Positions 1 through 7,065 of a stretch of DNA of 22,971 bases are shown in pieces. Below the pieces are notes generated by a model. The model did no database searches, had not been told where the DNA came from, and saw only the letters and a program-made list of their open reading frames with translations. Positions within the stretch are counted from its first letter, which is position 1. Each line of letters begins with the position of its first letter. This DNA comes from a virus. The translations under genes were made by a program, and so were the position numbers. The stretch lies in the IMG/VR virus record IMGVR_UViG_3300000595_000006, positions 1-22,971 of that record; one strand, given 5' to 3'.

Positions 1-802
1 CCTGTTCCCCATCGCCTCAGGGGCTAAGCCCATCACCACGCTCCACGCCACAGCAGCGCAGTTGTTTAGCCGCACCGGCCTCGACGATCAGGCCCTCCGC
101 CGTCGCGCCCGCGAGCTCAATCCCGCCACCGGCCGCCCGTGGATCCCCGCACCCATCCGCGGCAAATACCACGTCATCGACACACTCACCGGCCTCCTCG
201 CCTGGAGCGAGCACCAGCGCGCCACCGCCCAGACCCGCAGCCTCCCCGCCCAATGCGCCAGCATGCGCGACGTCGAAGCCACCCACCGCATCCCGCAGGA
301 GATGCAGCAATACGCCCGCGACCACTACCATCCCCAGCCCGGCGAGCCCGTCATCTTTGAGAACAGCAGCCGCGTCAACGTCCCGCCCATGCTCAACTTT
401 TTCTTTCCCCTCCTGAAAAAAATCTTCGCCGGCGGCGGCGCGCAGATCAAAGGCCTCCAAGGCTTCGAAGACCTCGACCTGGACTTCCAACGTGCCCTCA
501 GCACCAAAGAAGACGTCATCCAGAAAAAGCGCGACAACGCCACCGCCAATCGCGACCTCTACGTCCTCGCCGACATCGAAAAAGAACTTGGTGAACCGCT
601 CGCCTACCTCGCCGGCGAATGGAAGACCGCCCTCAAAACCCACGGCGGCAAACTAAAATCCCTGTTGCACGGCGCCGGCCTCGATCCCGACCTCATCAAA
701 CAAGCGCTCAACATCCTCACCGAAGCCCTGCACGGCCCCCCCGCCAAGCTCCGCCAACAACTCAAGCTCGACGAACAAGCCGAAAATAAACAAGCCGCGT
801 AA
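1..802 (+). CDS. Putative terminase small subunit (Nu1-like), 5' partial
   Basis: The frame is open to the left edge with no stop, so the gene probably begins upstream of the window; the TTG at 62 is a poor start because similar sequence continues before it. The N-terminal part reads as a Nu1-like winged-helix DNA-binding module: a 'TAAQLFSRTGLDDQALRRR' helix pair, then a basic 'GRPWIPAPIRGKYHV' wing and an 'LTGLLAWSEH' helix. The remainder is a helical, charged region ending in a Lys/Gln-rich tail, which would suit oligomerisation and contact with the large terminase. In the family, this protein recognises the packaging site and presents DNA to the large subunit. The position about 1.3 kb upstream of the GpA-type terminase supports the call, although the two genes are normally adjacent. 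A non-terminase DNA-binding protein remains possible. Confidence 0.5.
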   Translation, partial: LFPIASGAKPITTLHATAAQLFSRTGLDDQALRRRARELNPATGRPWIPAPIRGKYHVIDTLTGLLAWSEHQRATAQTRSLPAQCASMRDVEATHRIPQEMQQYARDHYHPQPGEPVIFENSSRVNVPPMLNFFFPLLKKIFAGGGAQIKGLQGFEDLDLDFQRALSTKEDVIQKKRDNATANRDLYVLADIEKELGEPLAYLAGEWKTALKTHGGKLKSLLHGAGLDPDLIKQALNILTEALHGPPAKLRQQLKLDEQAENKQAA

Positions 803-805
803 CAA

Positions 806-1087
806 ATGACCGCCACTCTTCCAAACGTCCGTCGGCCGTTGCTCCGTTACTTCGGAGGCAAATGGCAATTGCGTCATTGGATCACCTCGCATTTTCCTGA
901 ACACCGTTTTTACGCCGAACCCTTCGCCGGCGCTGCCTCCTGTCTCCGCGCCAACTCCCCCGACATGGCGATCTGTAAACCTCGTAAAACCCGTTCGCGT
1001 ATTTCGTGTAATTCGTGGTCAAAAAATCCGCGTTCATCCGTGCCATCCGTGGTCAAAACCTCCGTTCCCTCTGCTTCCTCCTGTTAA
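806..1087 (+). pseudogene. DNA adenine methylase (D12 class), truncated by a repeat
   Basis: The first roughly 48 residues match the start of D12-class N6-adenine methyltransferases: 'LLRYFGGKWQLRHWI' carries the SAM-binding FGGK segment (PGGK or FGGK in the family), and 'FYAEPFAGAAS' is the motif I equivalent (EPFAGGG/A). Complete enzymes are about 250-300 residues and need a downstream DPPY catalytic motif. Here the homology stops near base 960-990 and the frame runs into a dispersed repeat to a stop at 1087. No DPPY-containing continuation is visible in any frame before the next gene. The ATG lies 3 nt after the stop of the preceding gene, so the ancestral gene was part of the packaging operon. 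The remnant cannot methylate DNA; such genes usually protect phage DNA from host restriction. Confidence 0.75.
994..1087 (+). repeat. Dispersed host-type repeat replacing the methylase C-terminus
   Basis: This tract has internally repetitive phrases ('GTGTAATTCGTGGTC' and 'CATCCGTGCCATCCGTGGTC') unlike the flanking coding sequence, and it ends in TTAAAATATG at the next gene's start. A related tract in the opposite orientation occurs at 4596-4632. I recognise this style of repeat from verrucomicrobial genomes, but that is recollection and not a search result. Its left boundary is approximate. Confidence 0.6.
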
Positions 1088-1090
1088 AAT

Positions 1091-2071
1091 ATGAAACTCT
1101 CCAACTCCATCGGCTGGTGCGACGACACCACCAACGCCGTCACCGGCTGCGACAAAGTTTCGCCCGGCTGCAAAAATTGCTACGCCGCCACCGGCACCCG
1201 CGCCCGCGTCCTGCGCGCTCGCGGCATTGAAACATGGGGCCCGAACGGCGTACGGCATCCAGTAGCGGAATTTGCCGAAAAGATTCAGCGGCTGAACAAA
1301 CTCTGCGTCTGTGATCGGTGCCATTCGGCTGGATACCTCGGCAGAATGAGAAACGGAACCGAGATACACCCCGGCAACCAATGCACCGTATCCGGCTGCC
1401 AGGGCCAGCTCCGCCGCCCCCGCCTCTTCGCCGATTCCAATTCCGATTGGCTCGACGAGAAATGGCCGATTGAAACGTTCAAGGGGTTTTTGGAAGCAAT
1501 TATTTTGCATCAAAATATTGATGTGCTTCTTCTGACGAAACGGCCCGAGAATTTCAGAACCCGACTACAGCAGATTATCGACGGGCATTTCCGAGATGCC
1601 GAAAAGATCCTCGCCCGCTGGTGGCTGGATGGTCATGCGCCGCCGCATGTCTGGCTCGGCGTTTCGGTGGAGAATCAGGCCATCGCGGACAAGCGGATTC
1701 CGTTGTTGTTGCAGATCCCGGCCGCAGTGCGGTTTTTGTCATGCGAGCCATTACTGGAAAAGGTCGATATTGAAAACTTTGTGCTGCCATCGTTGGAAGA
1801 CGTGCAAGCCATTTATGCAGGTCGAGAACCGAATTACGACGAGAGCCGCCGATGGGTCATCGTTGGAGGAGAATCGGGTAAGGACCGGCGCGACTGCGGG
1901 GTTGATGCGATTTCGAATATCGCAGAGCAGTGTCAGCACGCTGAAATCGCCTGCTATGTGAAGCAGGACTGCGCCTTCAAAAGCGGCGAACAAGGCCGCA
2001 TCCCCAACGAAATCTGGAACCTAAAACAATTCCCCTCTGTGAACTCTGTGGCAAAAACTTCCGGCTGTTAA
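1091..2071 (+). CDS. Phage Gp37/Gp68 family (DUF5131) three-cysteine protein
   Basis: The N-terminus 'IGWCDDTTNAVTGCDKVSPG' followed by CKNCYA is the diagnostic signature of the phage Gp37/Gp68 (DUF5131) family, with Cys20, Cys27 and Cys30. Further family features follow: 'LFADSNSDWLDEKW', 'DVLLLTKRPENF', 'HVWLGVSVENQ', 'RFLSCEPLLEKV' and 'WVIVGGESG'. The family is common in phages and mobile elements and is often paired with a TcmP-type partner; its biochemical activity is not established, and no TcmP gene is visible here. An unusual insertion at about residues 73-110 adds a second four-cysteine cluster (CVCDRC ... CTVSGC) that could bind zinc. The natural end is probably 'WNLKQFP'; the last 11 residues (SVNSVAKTSGC) come from a dispersed repeat. 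The terminase starts 1 nt after this stop, which suggests co-transcription. Confidence 0.85.
   Translation: MKLSNSIGWCDDTTNAVTGCDKVSPGCKNCYAATGTRARVLRARGIETWGPNGVRHPVAEFAEKIQRLNKLCVCDRCHSAGYLGRMRNGTEIHPGNQCTVSGCQGQLRRPRLFADSNSDWLDEKWPIETFKGFLEAIILHQNIDVLLLTKRPENFRTRLQQIIDGHFRDAEKILARWWLDGHAPPHVWLGVSVENQAIADKRIPLLLQIPAAVRFLSCEPLLEKVDIENFVLPSLEDVQAIYAGREPNYDESRRWVIVGGESGKDRRDCGVDAISNIAEQCQHAEIACYVKQDCAFKSGEQGRIPNEIWNLKQFPSVNSVAKTSGC
2036..2068 (+). repeat. Short dispersed repeat (CTCTGTGnnCTCTGTGGCAAAA type)
   Basis: The phrase CTCTGTGAACTCTGTGGCAAAA closing the DUF5131 gene recurs as CTCTGTGCCCTCTGTGGCAAAA at about 5927-5946, where it again supplies the C-terminus of a small reading frame. 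This looks like insertion or expansion of short repeats at gene ends. Confidence 0.55.
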
Positions 2072-2072
2072 A

Positions 2073-4595
2073 ATGACCTTGGAAGAAATATTCGGCCTCG
2101 AAAATCAGGACCTCATTGACCAGGTCCGCGCACAGAACCGCGCCAAAGCCATCGAATACATCGATCGCTACACGAAGCCCATGCCCACCGAGGAAGTCAC
2201 CGACTGGGCCCAGAAAAACGTCCGGTTCGACGAACCCAAATTTCGCGGCTCCTTCAGCATCGCCACCCGCCATTACCTCGAAGAAATCCTGAACCTCTGG
2301 CGCCGCGACCTCACCAACGAAATCACCGACATCATCTTCTGCGCCGCCACCCGCTCCGCTAAAACCAGAATCCCCATGGCCGGAGCTGCGTACCGCATCG
2401 CCCTCGACCCCATGCGCTGCCTCTGGACCAAACCCATGAAACACGGCGCCGGCGGCAGTCGCAATGACGCCATCACCAAATTCATCCCCATGCTCAAAGC
2501 CAGCCCGGGATTGAAACACGCTTGCGACCGGTGCGATAAAAATTCGCTCAACGGCAACCAACAACGCATCAACGGCAGCATCATCGATTGGGAAGGCACC
2601 GGCTCCGCCAAGCAACTGAGCGGCAACCCCGACGACGTCGTCGTCCAGGACGAGTGCGACGGCTACGTCCTAAAAGGCAACAACGAAGCCCACCCCAGCA
2701 TCCTCGCCGACGAACGCACCAAAGACGCCACCAACCCGTTGCGCTACAAAAGCTGCAGCCCCACCGTCGAAGACGGCGTGATCTGGCAATGGCTCATGCG
2801 CTCCGACCTCCGCCGCCGCTTCCTGCCCTGTCCGCGCTGCAATCCCAATGCCAAGGTAGGGCGCGTCACTCCGTGCGCGCCGAACTCCTCAACTCCTCAA
2901 CTCCTCAACTCCCAAACTCGGCTCAAGGGTTATTTCATCCTCGCCTGGTCCGAACAATACAACGTCCTCCCGAATAAATTGCCCGACGGCACACCCATCC
3001 CCATCGCCTACATCAAATGGGACCCCGCCGCCAAACACCGCGACGGCTCGTGGGATTTGGATTTAGTGACGCGCACCGCCCACGCCGTCTGCCCCCATTG
3101 CCAGGGCAAAATCCACAACCACGAAAAAGAATGGATGGATACCCGCGGCTTCTGGCTCTCCACCAAAAAAGGCGCCCCCGGCGTCGCCGGCTTCCAACTC
3201 AGCAGCCTCTACGTCACACACGATGAAACCGCGTGGGGCATCCTCGCCAAAAAGTTCCTGCTTGCCCGCGCCAACGGCCAAAGCATGAAAGGCTTCATCA
3301 ACAACGACCTCGCCGAAGTCGACGTCATGCAGGAACATGGCCGCAACAAACTCGAACTCAACACCGCCCCCGCCGCGCAAACCGATTGGGTCGCCATCCT
3401 CACCGCCGACTTTCAGAAAAACTGGCCCTACCTCTGGTTTGTCGTGCGGAAATGGTGCGCGTTCAAACTCCTCCCGCCCTTCGCCATCACCAACGGACTC
3501 CCCGACTTCGTCCCGCTGCTCGAATTGCCAGAAAACGCCGACCCGCGCGAAAAATGCCGGAAACTTCTGGGACTGAAGACTGAGGACTCTGGACTGTGGA
3601 CTAACAACCCCGCCTGGCTTGTCATTGCCGAGCTGATGCGCTTTGACAGCCGCACCGGCCCTTCGCCGCTCATCGAATTCCTCCTCGCCCAGGGCATCAC
3701 CGGCGCAAAACTCGTGAAATTGTACCGCGAAGACGCTAAAGCCAACACTATGGACTTCCGGAAAAAGATTCACGAACTCATGGCCGCTCAAGATGGCCGC
3801 ACCGCCAGGTGCCCCAGAGGGGGCGATTCCGAGCTCGTCGCCGCCGGCTACTGCGAACTCTCCGGCCCCGCCGCGTGGGAGGAACTCAAAGACGTCGTCA
3901 AACAATACCAGGTCGGCAAAGGCATGCTCATCCCCAACCGCTGCGTCCACATCGATTGCGGCTTCGCGGAAAAATTCAACCGCGTCGTCCTGCAAATGTG
4001 CTACGAAAGCGCCAGCATCTACAAATATTATGACCCCATCAACTCAACCAAGAACGTCCCGCTCTTTTACGAAACCCCTCGCCACCAATATTGCCTGCCC
4101 GCGCCCTACGATGGCTGGCTGCCCGTCCGCGGCAAACCCACCAACCGCCCGCTCGGCACCGGCAAACTGCATCCCGAGCTCAACATTGATATCGGCGATC
4201 CGTATTACGGCACGCCGAATGCCGGCACGAGCGTCACGGAAATTTTGGAAATCCCCCAAGGCCTCTTCTGGTTGCGCAAAGAAGACCTGCGCCAAAAACG
4301 CACCAAACAACTCTACACCGTCAGCCCCAACGTCGAATGGTTCCCGCGCCTCTACAACGTCGACGGCTCCCTGAGAATCGAAGGTGGACGTTCCACCTCC
4401 AATTTCAAACAGGCGGATTACGAGCGGCAATTGAACGAACAATATTTCGATGAAAAACGCGCCGTCGTCGTCCCGAAACACGGCAAAGGCGGCAGCCAAT
4501 CCAAAATGCACCCGTACCATTTGGACGACTGCGAGACCTACCAAATCGGCAGCGCCACCCACAACGAATTCTTCGAAGAAACCGAATCAAAATAG
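2073..4595 (+). CDS. terL: Terminase large subunit, GpA family
   Basis: This is the packaging motor and nuclease that cuts concatemeric phage DNA and pumps it into proheads. The ATPase region has a Walker A segment 'AATRSAKT' (Lys97-Thr98) and a Walker B 'DDVVVQDE' (Asp193-Glu194). A zinc-binding region follows (FLPCPRC ... AHAVCPHC), typical of GpA. The C-terminal nuclease shows 'HIDCGFAEKFNRVV' (Asp628) and the late 'HPYHLDDCE' (Asp818/819). At 840 residues it is about 200 longer than lambda gpA (641). Part of the excess is foreign: repeat-like tracts sit in frame at about 2855-2919 (inside the normally compact CPxC segment), 3571-3603, 3795-3835 and 4382-4398. The ATG at 2073 lies 1 nt after the previous stop. 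Whether the protein still works with these inserts is uncertain. Confidence 0.93.
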   Translation: MTLEEIFGLENQDLIDQVRAQNRAKAIEYIDRYTKPMPTEEVTDWAQKNVRFDEPKFRGSFSIATRHYLEEILNLWRRDLTNEITDIIFCAATRSAKTRIPMAGAAYRIALDPMRCLWTKPMKHGAGGSRNDAITKFIPMLKASPGLKHACDRCDKNSLNGNQQRINGSIIDWEGTGSAKQLSGNPDDVVVQDECDGYVLKGNNEAHPSILADERTKDATNPLRYKSCSPTVEDGVIWQWLMRSDLRRRFLPCPRCNPNAKVGRVTPCAPNSSTPQLLNSQTRLKGYFILAWSEQYNVLPNKLPDGTPIPIAYIKWDPAAKHRDGSWDLDLVTRTAHAVCPHCQGKIHNHEKEWMDTRGFWLSTKKGAPGVAGFQLSSLYVTHDETAWGILAKKFLLARANGQSMKGFINNDLAEVDVMQEHGRNKLELNTAPAAQTDWVAILTADFQKNWPYLWFVVRKWCAFKLLPPFAITNGLPDFVPLLELPENADPREKCRKLLGLKTEDSGLWTNNPAWLVIAELMRFDSRTGPSPLIEFLLAQGITGAKLVKLYREDAKANTMDFRKKIHELMAAQDGRTARCPRGGDSELVAAGYCELSGPAAWEELKDVVKQYQVGKGMLIPNRCVHIDCGFAEKFNRVVLQMCYESASIYKYYDPINSTKNVPLFYETPRHQYCLPAPYDGWLPVRGKPTNRPLGTGKLHPELNIDIGDPYYGTPNAGTSVTEILEIPQGLFWLRKEDLRQKRTKQLYTVSPNVEWFPRLYNVDGSLRIEGGRSTSNFKQADYERQLNEQYFDEKRAVVVPKHGKGGSQSKMHPYHLDDCETYQIGSATHNEFFEETESK
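2855..2919 (+). repeat. In-frame dispersed repeat inside the terminase gene
   Basis: After CCAATGCCAA the sequence becomes a GGGCGCGTCACTCCGTGCGC phrase followed by about three AACTCCTC copies and AACTCCCAAACTC. It is translated as 'VGRVTPCAPNSSTPQLLNS' plus a few residues, low-complexity sequence without a family equivalent. It separates CPRC from the following 'LKGYFILAW' strand that normally comes directly after it. The length keeps the reading frame. A similar CAACTCC/CTAAACTC tract occurs at 5952-5990. Confidence 0.7.
3571..3603 (+). repeat. GACT-rich imperfect tandem repeat inside the terminase gene
   Basis: GACTGAAGACTGAGGACTCTGGACTGTGGACT is a run of degenerate GACTNNNG units, read in frame as LKTEDSGLWTN. 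It resembles the other short repeat insertions in this gene and has no counterpart in family motifs I know. Confidence 0.5.
4382..4398 (+). repeat. Perfect hairpin-type repeat AGGTGGA-CGT-TCCACCT in the terminase gene
   Basis: A 7-bp perfect inverted repeat with a 3-nt loop is read in frame as EGGRSTS. Its compact palindromic form suggests a REP-like mobile palindrome and not selected protein sequence. Confidence 0.45.
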
Positions 4596-4632
4596 ACACG
4601 AATTCCACCAATTAACACGAATGAACACGAAG
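4596..4632 (+). repeat. Dispersed CACGAAT-type repeat between terminase and next gene
   Basis: ACACGAATTCCACCAATTAACACGAATGAACACGAAG consists of repeated ACACGAA phrases. Read on the other strand it resembles the 'GTGTAATTCGTGG' tract at 994-1087. It overlaps the presumed start codon of the next gene at 4621. Confidence 0.55.
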
Positions 4633-4887
4633 AAAATTACCATCGAGGGCTTGTGGATTGAATACCGGGACGCATGTTATCCACCTAAAAACGGCAAACT
4701 CGATCCACTCCAAGAAACGGAAACCCGCCAGGCATTCTATGCAGGCATTCTGACTGCCGCAAAGGTTGTGGTCGAAAGTTCGGCTCACATGACTGAGGAA
4801 GAGGCCTTGCGCAACATAAAAACCATGATCGATGAAACGCAAGCCGTGTGCCGGTCTCGAATCTACGAGATGAAAGGAAGAAATTAA
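4621..4887 (+). CDS. Small hypothetical protein (88 aa)
   Basis: I do not recognise this protein. It is mixed charge and probably mostly helical, with 'IEGLWIEYRDACYPP' early and a helical stretch around 'TRQAFYAGILTAAKVVVESS' in the middle. It contains no Cys cluster, signal peptide or membrane segment. The ATG at 4621 lies inside a dispersed repeat, so the first few residues (MNTKK) may be repeat-derived and the original start may have been lost or replaced. The next gene follows after 2 nt, so the two are probably co-translated. The size and composition are typical of small phage accessory proteins. Confidence 0.6.
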   Translation: MNTKKITIEGLWIEYRDACYPPKNGKLDPLQETETRQAFYAGILTAAKVVVESSAHMTEEEALRNIKTMIDETQAVCRSRIYEMKGRN

Positions 4888-4889
4888 TC

Positions 4890-5126
4890 ATGAACCCTCA
4901 ACGCTTTTCCGAATCCAATACCGTCATGCGTCGCCCGCCAGATATGACCGAAGAAGAATGCGCCGACGTCCACGCCTACGCCGATGGCAAAATCGTCATC
5001 ACCGCTTGGGCTCCCACACCCGAAGAATTGGTAAAAATAAATCTCGGAGAGCCGGTCTTTCTCTGCGTCCACGGACAAACCATGCCGCCGGTATCTCTTT
5101 CGGTCGGAAAGTGGTGCGAATCATGA
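4890..5126 (+). CDS. Small hypothetical protein (78 aa)
   Basis: I do not recognise this protein. It starts at the ATG two bases after the preceding stop; an upstream in-frame start would overlap that gene. It has an acidic 'DMTEEECADVHAYADG' segment followed by beta-type sequence ('KIVITAWAPTPEELVKI', 'EPVFLCVHG'). The shared 'MTEEE' phrase with the upstream 88-residue protein is short and probably coincidental. No signal peptide or membrane segment is visible. Confidence 0.5.
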   Translation: MNPQRFSESNTVMRRPPDMTEEECADVHAYADGKIVITAWAPTPEELVKINLGEPVFLCVHGQTMPPVSLSVGKWCES

Positions 5127-5171
5127 ATCCTTTCCCATCTGTGGGTAGTGGGCTACTTTGAGCATTTTTTA

Positions 5172-5185
5172 GGCGATTACTCGCC
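5172..5185 (+). other. Small hairpin in the intergenic gap 5127-5195
   Basis: GGCGA-TTAC-TCGCC forms a 5-bp stem with a 4-nt loop and is preceded, not followed, by a T-run, so it is a weak terminator candidate on the plus strand and a better one for minus-strand transcripts. The leading TTTAGGCGA phrase also occurs next to the repeat at 7034. Confidence 0.25.
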
Positions 5186-5195
5186 ATAACCAATT

Positions 5196-5537
5196 ATGAG
5201 CCGATTTTGTAAACACGGAACAAGCCGGAGCAACCCCTGTCCTGACTGCATTCATGACAGCTTCAATGAAATAATTGCGGACTCCAAAAGACCAAAAAGA
5301 AACAAAATGAAATACCAATTCGTAATTGACCTCGAATGCGCCGAAACAGTCGCGCCATATGAAGCAAGGACTTGGCTGACCAAAATTCTTTCAGCAAACA
5401 CACGCGACTATGGCGTGTCGGGTTTTGAGGTGAGCGACGAACACGACATAAAAAGACGCTCGGTGCCTCCCGGATTAACGCCATGCGCGAAATGCGGCTG
5501 GAGCCATGAGGCTAATGACACGTGTGTGAAACACTGA
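5196..5537 (+). CDS. Small cysteine-rich hypothetical protein (113 aa)
   Basis: I do not recognise the family. The N-terminus 'MSRFCKHGTSRSNPCPDCIH' carries a C-x9-C-x2-C cluster. The C-terminus 'LTPCAKCGWSHEANDTC' carries a second C-x2-C group with His and a further Cys, so one or two zinc sites are likely. The central part (YQFVIDLECAETVAPYEAR) looks like a small alpha/beta domain. Zinc-finger mini-proteins are common in phage early regions, where they bind DNA or host factors, but nothing here fixes a role. An alternative start is the internal Met at 'MKYQFVIDLE'. The stop lies directly against a copy of the TACTTGTCGTGAAGGG repeat. Confidence 0.55.
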   Translation: MSRFCKHGTSRSNPCPDCIHDSFNEIIADSKRPKRNKMKYQFVIDLECAETVAPYEARTWLTKILSANTRDYGVSGFEVSDEHDIKRRSVPPGLTPCAKCGWSHEANDTCVKH

Positions 5538-5538
5538 C

Positions 5539-5560
5539 TACTTGTCGTGAAGGGATAATC
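5539..5560 (+). repeat. Repeat type B, copy 1 (TACTTGTCGTGAAGGGATAA...)
   Basis: This 22-bp sequence is identical to 7527-7548 and differs from the 25-bp repeat at 8867-8891 (type A) at a few positions. It lies immediately after a stop codon, as do other members of the family. Confidence 0.8.
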
Positions 5561-5575
5561 GCGAAAAATCAAACT

Positions 5576-5842
5576 ATGCCAAGTGAAATAAGTAGAACCA
5601 ATCCCGGCCCGCGCGATGATGCGCCATACATTCCTTCATGGTGTTATCCAAACAACAAGCCGAGAATTTGTGTCTGCAAATGCCATGAAGGATACCACAA
5701 CGACCACGGCGAATGCATTCGCTCCGCAACATGCGGATGCAAGGGTATTCAAATTTGCTCGAAGCCTGGATGTGGTTATCCAGACGGAAAGCCCTGTATC
5801 GGCTGCGGATTGGTGGTCTATCCCAAGAAAACAAAGGTATGA
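5576..5842 (+). CDS. Small cysteine-rich, probably zinc-binding protein (88 aa)
   Basis: The ATG at 5576 was preferred to the GTG-type start at 5522 because the earlier start would translate the type B repeat. The protein contains about a dozen cysteines in close pairs: 'ICVCKCHEGYH', 'GECIRSATCGCKG', 'ICSKPGCGYP' and 'KPCIGCGLVV'. The CxCxC, CxxxxC and CxxC spacings fit two or more zinc sites and resemble small treble-clef or ribbon folds, though I cannot name the family. The C-terminus 'CIGCGLVVYPKK' is ribbon-like. It overlaps the following small frame by ATGA, which suggests translational coupling. Confidence 0.55.
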   Translation: MPSEISRTNPGPRDDAPYIPSWCYPNNKPRICVCKCHEGYHNDHGECIRSATCGCKGIQICSKPGCGYPDGKPCIGCGLVVYPKKTKV

Positions 5843-5964
5843 GCAAGCAAGCAGATTTGGTTCGGAAGATACGCAGCATGTCCCAAATTATTCGAAGCGA
5901 GGCAGTTGAATGCGTGGGCACGCTCTCTGTGCCCTCTGTGGCAAAACCGAACCCCAACTCCTAA
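5839..5964 (+). pseudogene. Short reading frame truncated by a repeat (41 codons)
   Basis: ATGA overlap with the preceding gene points to a genuine coupled start. About 24 residues of helical, charged sequence (MSKQADLVRKIRSMSQIIRS and a few more) are followed by residues encoded by the dispersed CTCTGTG...GGCAAAA repeat (TLSVPSVAKPNPNS). The simplest reading is a small gene whose 3' part was replaced by the repeat; a very short functional peptide cannot be excluded. Confidence 0.4.
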
Positions 5965-5998
5965 ACTCACAACTCTCAACCTCCTAAACTTTCGAACC
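5917..5998 (+). repeat. Dispersed repeat tract before the small Nu1-like gene
   Basis: CTCTGTGCCCTCTGTGGCAAAA followed by CCCCAACTCCTAAACTCACA and more CTCAAC/CTCCTAAAC units combines the two repeat types seen separately at 2036-2068 and 2882-2918. It ends at the ATG at 5999. Confidence 0.6.
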
Positions 5999-6229
5999 AT
6001 GCCACTCGAAACTAAACACCCGAAACCGGAAACCTTGTTCTCGACCGTCAAAGAACTCGCCGCCGCCCTTGGCCGCTCTGAGGACTACGTCACCTACATG
6101 AAAGCCGGCGGATTCCAACTTCCCGCCACCCTGGCCGAAGCCGTCGCGTGGATCCGCGAGCACCCGCACCCGACACGCTACCGCCTCCACAAACACGCCC
6201 ACCGCCCAACCTGCACCAAAAAGACATAA
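5999..6229 (+). CDS. Small Nu1-like helix-turn-helix protein (76 aa)
   Basis: The ATG at 5999 is taken because everything upstream in this frame is repeat sequence. 'FSTVKELAAALGRSEDYVTY' followed by MKAGGFQLP is a helix-turn-helix of the gpNu1/excisionase-like kind, and 'LAEAVAWIREHPHPTRYR' is the following helix. It aligns along most of its length with the 68-residue protein at 8992-9198 and more loosely with the N-terminus of the 1-802 gene, so three related DNA-binding modules occur in one window. It could be a packaging or regulatory protein. Its stop overlaps the next start (TAATG), so it is coupled to the replication-like gene. Confidence 0.6.
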   Translation: MPLETKHPKPETLFSTVKELAAALGRSEDYVTYMKAGGFQLPATLAEAVAWIREHPHPTRYRLHKHAHRPTCTKKT

Positions 6230-7026
6230 TGGCGCACGACGGCACATTTGAATGGGACGAAGTCGCCTGGCGACTCGATACCGAAAAGCTCTCACCCGAA
6301 GCCCGCGGCATTTATCGCGAGATTCTGGGCGCTCTTTACCTGACAGATCGCAGTGGTGTTATCACCGGCACGCGCGAAGAACTCGCCCGCTCCGGTCGTT
6401 GCTCTGCCGTCCAGGTGAATGGTGCCATAGAAGAAATCGAGAAATACCGCGTCGCCAACGTGTCCGAGCGCAACGGCATAGTTACCATCGTCAACCGGCG
6501 CATGAAACGCGACCACGAAAAACGCAAAAAAGCCTGTATTCGCGTGCAAAAAAGCCGCTCAAACGGTGGTTCTAACGTCCCCGAGAACCGCCCGAAACGG
6601 AAGCGTAACACCCACTGTAACGCTGCTGTAACGCTTCCCCTTATAAGCTCCGACAAAGACTCCGAAAAAGCTTTATCGAAGACTTTGTTGGAACCTTTGA
6701 AGAAAGGGGGACTGGGGGAAAACAAGCCCGGTAACGCCCCTGTAACGCCAAAAAAACGCCTCACCGAACCACAGCGAAACCTCGCCAGACGCTTCGAAAT
6801 CATCCTCGGCCACCAATGGATAAATGACGCCGGTAAATGGGTAAATCGAATCAAAGAAGTCGACCAATACGGCAATACAACGCCTGGAACCTTCAGTAAA
6901 ACCGAGCGCGTCCTGGCTGAAGTGGAAAGCGCGACGAAGGAAAACCGCGTCCGCGAAACCCCCGCCCAATATGCCGAACAAATCTGGAAAGAATTTAAAG
7001 GCGAGTATCCCCTAACGATACTTTGA
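6229..7026 (+). CDS. DUF1376-like (YdaU) replication-associated phage protein
   Basis: The start at 6229 overlaps the upstream stop as TAATG; an earlier in-frame ATG at 6148 would lie inside the upstream gene. The N-terminal 100 residues match the general pattern of DUF1376/YdaU winged-helix proteins: 'FEWDEVAWRLDTEKLSPEAR' and GIYREILGALYLTDRSG, then a helix-turn-helix and 'NGIVTIVNRRMKRDHEKRKK'. A low-complexity basic linker follows (about residues 100-180), then a conserved-looking helical C-terminal domain (LARRFEIILGHQWINDAGKW onward). Proteins of this kind sit in phage replication modules, probably helping origin recognition or helicase loading. The last residues (GEYPLTIL) are encoded by a copy of the type A repeat, so the original C-terminus may have been changed. 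Confidence 0.6.
   Translation: MAHDGTFEWDEVAWRLDTEKLSPEARGIYREILGALYLTDRSGVITGTREELARSGRCSAVQVNGAIEEIEKYRVANVSERNGIVTIVNRRMKRDHEKRKKACIRVQKSRSNGGSNVPENRPKRKRNTHCNAAVTLPLISSDKDSEKALSKTLLEPLKKGGLGENKPGNAPVTPKKRLTEPQRNLARRFEIILGHQWINDAGKWVNRIKEVDQYGNTTPGTFSKTERVLAEVESATKENRVRETPAQYAEQIWKEFKGEYPLTIL
7000..7020 (-). repeat. Repeat type A, diverged copy at the 3' end of the replication-like gene
   Basis: GGCGAGTATCCCCTAACGATA is a near copy of 7034-7054 (GGCGAGTATCCCCTGACGACA), 34 nt upstream in the same orientation. It forms the C-terminal codons and nearly the stop of the upstream gene. Confidence 0.7.
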
Positions 7027-7033
7027 AAATTTA

Positions 7034-7058
7034 GGCGAGTATCCCCTGACGACAAGTA
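7034..7058 (-). repeat. 25-bp inverted repeat, left copy (type A)
   Basis: On the minus strand this reads TACTTGTCGTCAGGGGATAC plus TCGCC and is a perfect 25-bp match to 8867-8891 on the plus strand. The pair brackets 1.8 kb containing two small plus-strand genes and the whole minus-strand operon. No convincing target-site duplication is visible outside the pair (AAAATTTA on the left, AAATACCG on the right). Confidence 0.85.
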
Positions 7059-7065
7059 AGTGACT

